Positions 58,961 to 64,000 of a stretch of 64,000 bases of DNA are shown in pieces. The DNA is from Siphonodentalium dalli (lineage: Eukaryota > Mollusca > Scaphopoda > Gadilida > Siphonodentaliidae). A program made the translations under genes and the position numbers. The stretch is taken from positions 119,461,281-119,525,280 of the forward strand of contig CP136067.1 of the NCBI GenBank assembly GCA_032622095.1. Direction: 5' to 3'. Numbering within the stretch: position 1 is the stretch's first letter; every line of letters starts with the position of its first letter. The notes beneath the pieces were generated by a model, which saw nothing but the letters and a program-made list of their open reading frames with translations, was not told where the DNA came from and ran no database searches.

Positions 58961-59860
58961 TATATGTATGGATTGGAAATGCTTATAAGATATTGTCAGA
59001 TTTCTTTTGGTTCAATGGACTTGTTAGACTATGATTATCCTGCTTGAAATGAGACTTACCATTATCACTCCAATTCATATAATAGGCTATTTTATAAAAT
59101 TCAAGTGAGACACATACATAATATACTACATGTAGTACAGAAACAATGTCTATTAAGTTAGTAATTACTATTTATAGTACTAATCTCTATGTTGATTTTT
59201 CATATGGTATTATGATATCCCACCTGATAACCAGGTTGATTTGATCAAATTGTTAATGTTCCTGTACTGTATTTGCTTGAAATACTGAAGTCTGAAGGCT
59301 GAATGATAACAAACCTGACTCAAACTATTTGAAGTTTTCACAGATGAAAGCTAGATAAAGCCAAACATAATTTATTGTACGGTATGATTCCAACTGTTAA
59401 ACTTAAATCTTTTTGTAAACTTAAATTTCTTATGGCAATATATATAAATATATTAATGTTTTGCATCTTGTTATGATATGAATTGGGACCTAAATTGAAA
59501 AAAAAAAAAAAAAAAATGGCAATAAAAAGTTTACGGTCAGGGGTATAAAATAGGGTCGGTCGGGTTAGCGGAAACAAACCTCTTTTTTGTTTAGGCCTAA
59601 GCGTTTCCTTAGCGTTTGGGGCAATTTGTTAGCGTTTGAACGTTATGAGAAGACATTTCTTAGCGTTCGAACGCTAAGAAAACGCTTCTGTTAGCATTTG
59701 AACGTTAAGCATTGATGATCTTTAGCGATTTTTTTTATTCCTTAGCGTTTAGAAAGTTAAACGCTAAGAAAAACGTTAACATATTTGCGATTTTCTTATT
59801 CCTTATCGTTTAGAAAGTTAAACGCTAAGAAAAACGCTAAAATCTCTTCTCTGTTATTAT

Positions 59861-61843
59861 AAGCATTGATGGATCTGAAATTCTGATTATTTCTTTTTGT
59901 TTTCATATCTCCTATATATGTGATTAATGTTTTTGACAATCTACGTATGAGAATGACCAGAATTAGTTACACTGAACATTGATGTAGAATTCTGAAAATA
60001 TTTTTTTTACAATACATATTAAGTACATGTAGTTGTCTTGGAAATACTTTGAAAACTCCACACATTTAACTGAACAAGAGATAAATATCTGACATGTCTG
60101 GCAGGTATTACATGTACATGTACCGTACATGTACTACTGTATACCCTTTCTAAAAAAATCACTAAATAAGTGTAATATTTTATGGGATTTGTTCAACCAC
60201 TAATAGTTAATGTATAGTGCTCAAAATACAGAGAATTGTTTTGCTTTTGTGCAAACCAGTGCAAGCAGAGAATCTCTTGTAATTAAATTAATTAAGTCAT
60301 GGTCAACAAATATTTCATAGAAAAAGTGGGGGAAAAAATCTATTATTGTAAGAAATATTGGCTCATCTGTGCTTTATACATTATCAAAAGAAGTGGTTTT
60401 ATGAACATTTTATGATGAGACAAATATAAATGATATATTGTCAGATTGTCAACACCATTCAGATCATATATAAAGTAATTCTTTATTATTATTTTTTTAA
60501 TTTTTTTATATTTATAAAATAATAATTATATTTAAAAGTCAGACAGACCAGTCAATATGAGTAAATTTCTATCACTTGAAAAAAAAAAATTCTTTAATTA
60601 TTCTGAATAGGGACAGAAAATGTGGCTATTTTAGATATACTTTTAAAATTGTATTATTAATATGAATTGAAACTACCCCAATTCTAAATTAAAGTGAGAA
60701 TATTTGCTTAACTAATTCAAGTAATGAATTTGTCTCACTTTACTTGCTAGCTCTATGCATCCCCTAAAATATTCTTTGAACTAGTTAATGCCTATACATA
60801 AAATTCAATCACTGCCTTAGGCAATCATTAAATCTGCAGGATGATCCCCTGGGACAATTTAAAGTGGTTCTGTTAGTTAGGGCCCTTAGGGGCACTGGCC
60901 TATAAGCTTGGAATTTGATACTTCTTGAAATATGTAACAGATGTTGCACAGTGTTGACTCTTTGTTAATTGATCAGTTTGTCCCTCACTGGTGAATGATG
61001 TTCATGTGTATGCAGTTTTATACTCAGATTTTTGTTCTAATTAAGAAGCAATGTGAAAATTAAGAGATCATTACTCATTTTTGCTGTGTTTTTGATGGAT
61101 TAATTTAAGTCTCACAGAATCCACAGCACCTGGATGGGAAACCATTATTTGTGTCTGACTGGTAATTAAGTACTTTCATAATTCACTTTAATTTATGTTG
61201 CTTATAGCCTCATGAAACCTCAAAATATGATATTTTATGCATGTATGTGGAGAGTGTACAGTACAATTAATATTGGCATGATGATCTTTCCCACACAAAG
61301 GCAATATTAAATCTTAGCTACAGGGATCGAGCCATTACAATTAAGGCCCTCCACAATTCACCTACTCTCTCCCAGATTTTTGGATTCCCTTTAAACCATG
61401 CATGCACAACCCTGTATAAATGGGATTTAGTATATGAATCTCATAAGGATAAACCGATTTGAATAAAAACAAATGACTAACATATCCATGCAGGGTGTAA
61501 ATCTACATATTAATATATTGCAGGGGTGCAGGTGTCAGGGGAGGGGTCAATTGTATTATGAAATAGCCCCTGCATTGGGGAACTGCTGACGCCACCCCTA
61601 TATATTGCAATGTTTAAATGAAACTTACTCTGGGTGTATGTATGCATGCCCATGCATGTGAATTAATTTTGAAGTGCTAATTAAATTTCTACCTACAATT
61701 TTTATTAGACCAACATAATTCAATATTGTACATGGCTGAAGTATATATTTTCCTTCTATGGTCCCAAGATCAAAATGAAATAAAATATGGCTTGAATAAC
61801 ACCAGCATAGCTTTAACTATAACTTATTCTATTTCAATTTCAG
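59861..61843. other. interior of element E without recognised genes
   Basis: AT-rich; several stretches of A or T. No ORF with homology, no repeat boundary seen. Confidence 0.45.
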
Positions 61844-61962
61844 AGTTCACAATTTCTTTTTCAAAGAAAAACTACATGACTACAGTAAGGAAATATGCTT
61901 GAAATGTACCAGTGCAAGGAGTCAAAACAATCCCTCTGTCGAAGTGAAGATAGCAGTAAAGG
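61844..61962 (+). CDS. putative exon of unknown protein inside element E
   Basis: Acceptor ATTTCAATTTCAG, donor GGTAAGC, and an open phase between them: VHNFFFKEKLHDYSKEICLK, then CTSARSQNNPSVEVKIAVK. Contains a CxxC pair. Exit phase 1 agrees with the next candidate exon at 63089, which adds EFIISVSKKRDVGHHEGD and a stop (63144). No family recognised; it could be a transposon gene or chance. Confidence 0.35.
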
Positions 61963-61976
61963 GTAAGCTTTATACT

Positions 61977-62453
61977 TTAAAGGTACTCAACCCGATAAAA
62001 CTCCTCTCAATTACTATTTCAATGGCTTCCGGGGTCAAAAATATTTGATTCGAGTCGAGGAAGTCACCCATCAAAGCTCAGATTTGTTAGATATTGATTT
62101 TAGAAATCTATTATTTTTCATTATCGGGAATACTATCTGGCCCAGAACTCAGTCAAAATTGCGTTAAAATTACCACTTGATTTTAGAGTTATTCATCCTT
62201 GTCTGTTTGAATAGATTTGGAGTACACATCCAGAGCAGATTACGGCAGTTATTAGTACTCATCTCGAGTGCATAACAAATTTCAAAAATCAATATCTAAT
62301 AACTCTGAGCTTTGTTTGATGGGTTCCCCGACTCGAATCAAATATTTTTTACCCCCAAAGCCAAAGAAATAGTAATATAGGACCCTCTTATCGGATTGTT
62401 GTTGTTGGAATCTGTTGAGATGGGGACCCTCTTTACGGATTGAGTACCTTTAA
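61977..62453. mobile_element. TTAA MITE, AGGTACTCAATC family, copy 5
   Basis: TTAAAGGTACTCAACCCGAT to ATTGAGTACCTTTAA with palindromic halves (GATTCGAGTCGAGGAA / CCCGACTCGAATCAAA). Inserted 15 bp after the putative exon donor at 61962. Confidence 0.85.
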
Positions 62454-63088
62454 ATACAGTACAATTAATACCTTATCAGGTCCCCTCAATATAGAATTTC
62501 CACTGTGCTAAACATTTATCTCAGTCATTTATATGCTTCATTGAATGGGATTTCTACTATCATAATGAATATGAACTCCATATTAAATTTTGGGTATTAC
62601 CAAAAAAATTAACTTCACAGCAGAATTGATGAGTTTTAAATTTTCTCAGCAGATAATATTTCCATGGTGCTACAATACTAATAAAACACATATATTCTAT
62701 AAGTTGGCTGTAATGCACCTAATAAGAAGAACATATGTTTGACTTTGGAAATAGAGATATGCTCAGCCTGTAATCCTGTACAGATAATCTGCATTGTATG
62801 AATGTAGCTTCAGTACCAATTATTGGATTGTAATGTGATTTGGTACTACTGTGACAATATACCAGCATGGGAAGAAGGATATCCACATACAAACTATTTT
62901 ATCCATTAATTAACATCCATTCAAACTTTCAGCACTGCACCCTTTCCAAACTGCTAATCAGGAAATATGTCATGCTAATATGCATTACAGTTGTAATAAA
63001 TAAGCCAATCGTGAAATTGATCAATAATCAGGTGATACATGTACGAAGCCTTTAAATATTTATCATTGTATTAATTCTCAATTTTCAG

Positions 63089-63144
63089 AATTCATAATTT
63101 CGGTCTCCAAAAAAAGAGATGTGGGACATCATGAAGGAGACTGA
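63089..63144 (+). CDS. putative terminal exon inside element E
   Basis: Acceptor CAATTTTCAG before 63089; frame continues in phase from 61962 and ends at TGA 63142-63144. Short and unsupported by homology. Confidence 0.25.
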
Positions 63145-64000
63145 CGTTATTGCTCAAAATATGCTCAAAGTGTACAAATGAGGGGGGGGGGGGGATCAAT
63201 TTGCATAAAACAAAGAAAGCAGAGTAAAGTTGCTTAATTTAGCCTTAAATGTGTTAAATTGAAGCCTTGAAGGAAATTTCATCAATGATTCTTGGAAATC
63301 TTAATTTGTCCTTTTATTGTTTATGAATCACCAGGACACCAACAAAAGTAAAGAAAAGAATTCGATCAGGATAGAATGTTATATATTAATTACTGTATTG
63401 TTATAGCCTGAATTTCCTCTGGCCTTCACATGTCATTGTAACCGAGTGAAAGATAGAGTTAAAAAAACATCAAAATAATTGTGAGCAAATGGTGAGGCCT
63501 TCCTAAGCAGCATTTTAAGTCATAACCAGAAGACTGTACAATTCAGTAACTTGAGGGTTAATATTACTATTAGCGTTTATATGATAATTTATAAATTATA
63601 TTTGAACGCTAAGAAAACGCTAAGGAATTGCAATAGTATATTTGCCAACATACCAACAATATGCAAATGAGGTAAGCATTCAAACGCTAATTTTAGCGTT
63701 CGAACGCTAAGCTCATAAATATTTCACCCAATATATATGCATAAATATTTCACCCATACAATGATACACGCTAACCAAACGCTAAGATATCGTTTGAACG
63801 CTAAGCTTAACATTTGTTTGTCCCATTCATCTTAGTGTTTCTTTTATGCATTTGAACGCTAAGAAAACGCTAAGGATAATTGCTAAGCAAACGCTACATA
63901 ATGAATGGCGTTCGGTTTTGGTAAGGCCTAAGGAGTAAGGCCGGTGCAGTCACTCACTGCCACTGGCCAGTGGCAGTGGCCTCGATATCAGTCAAAGTGT

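Larger units (their letters stand above)
55157..59598 (-). mobile_element. large element B, copy 2 (inverted relative to copy 1)
   Basis: AGGCCTAACAAAAAAATACG and GTTTAGGCCT ends match copy 1 at 23175-26820. Co-linear segments include 55210-55820 and 58960-59590. It lacks insertion C and the 25967 palindrome, but carries a ~3.1-kb insertion at 55825-58960. Confidence 0.8.
59599..63925. mobile_element. element E (TTAGCGTTTGAACGCTAAG family)
   Basis: Clusters of TTAGCGTTTGAACGCTAAG-type words occur at 59605-59860 and, inverted, at 63565-63900. The ~3.7 kb between has none. Its left tip may lie beyond element B2, since CCCTTACCGAAC at 55131 resembles the right-end CCTTACC...CCGAACGCC on the opposite strand. 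The boundaries are therefore uncertain. Confidence 0.6.

Overview
The window looks like animal (metazoan) nuclear DNA: AT-rich, with introns, very dense in transposable elements, and with one 100-N scaffold gap (16650-16749). Gene and repeat content suggest a lophotrochozoan, most likely a marine bivalve. The species assignment is inference, resting on a one-copy cilium docking gene, FLYWCH-MULE transposons and dispersed repeats of a kind I associate with bivalves.

Two host genes can be built exon by exon, both on the minus strand. (1) A complete 10-coding-exon gene (52785 down to 39580) encodes a 559-residue coiled-coil protein of the CCDC63/ODAD1 (outer dynein arm docking complex, DC2) family. 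Every junction is GT-AG and in phase. (2) The first four coding exons of ADAM17/TACE (27240 down to 17736) encode the signal peptide and most of the prodomain, including an RRSRR site. The metalloprotease and later exons are not seen; a scaffold gap and satellite-like DNA follow.

Layout. 1-5250: a 361-bp satellite with a clean head-to-head inversion near 1297, ending in a diverged CpG-rich copy. 5250-7440: two copies of an ~875-bp dispersed repeat. 7600-13400: small inverted-repeat elements, a 32-bp minisatellite (10.74-12.23 kb) and a tRNA-like SINE head. 14240-15106: a LINE endonuclease/linker fragment. 16650-16749: gap. 17.4-27.3 kb: ADAM17 5' exons with transposons nested three to four deep in intron 1. 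27.7-38 kb: intergenic mobile-element graveyard with a FLYWCH-MULE, hAT elements with perfect 8-bp target duplications, and TTAA-flanked elements. 39-53 kb: the docking-complex gene, its introns and 3' UTR loaded with MITEs. 53.5-64 kb: more large non-autonomous elements, including an inverted second copy of the element in ADAM17 intron 1.

The most striking pattern is modular transposon structure. Several apparently unrelated large elements (21.4-27.0, 23.6-25.9, 53.6-54.9, 55.8-59.0 and 59.6-63.9 kb, and a small one at 8.8-9.1 kb) each carry their own short phrase repeated in the subterminal regions. A nearly identical 67-bp hairpin sits inside different families of TTAA-flanked (piggyBac-like) MITEs. 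I found no tRNA gene proper, rRNA, CRISPR array or prokaryotic feature.
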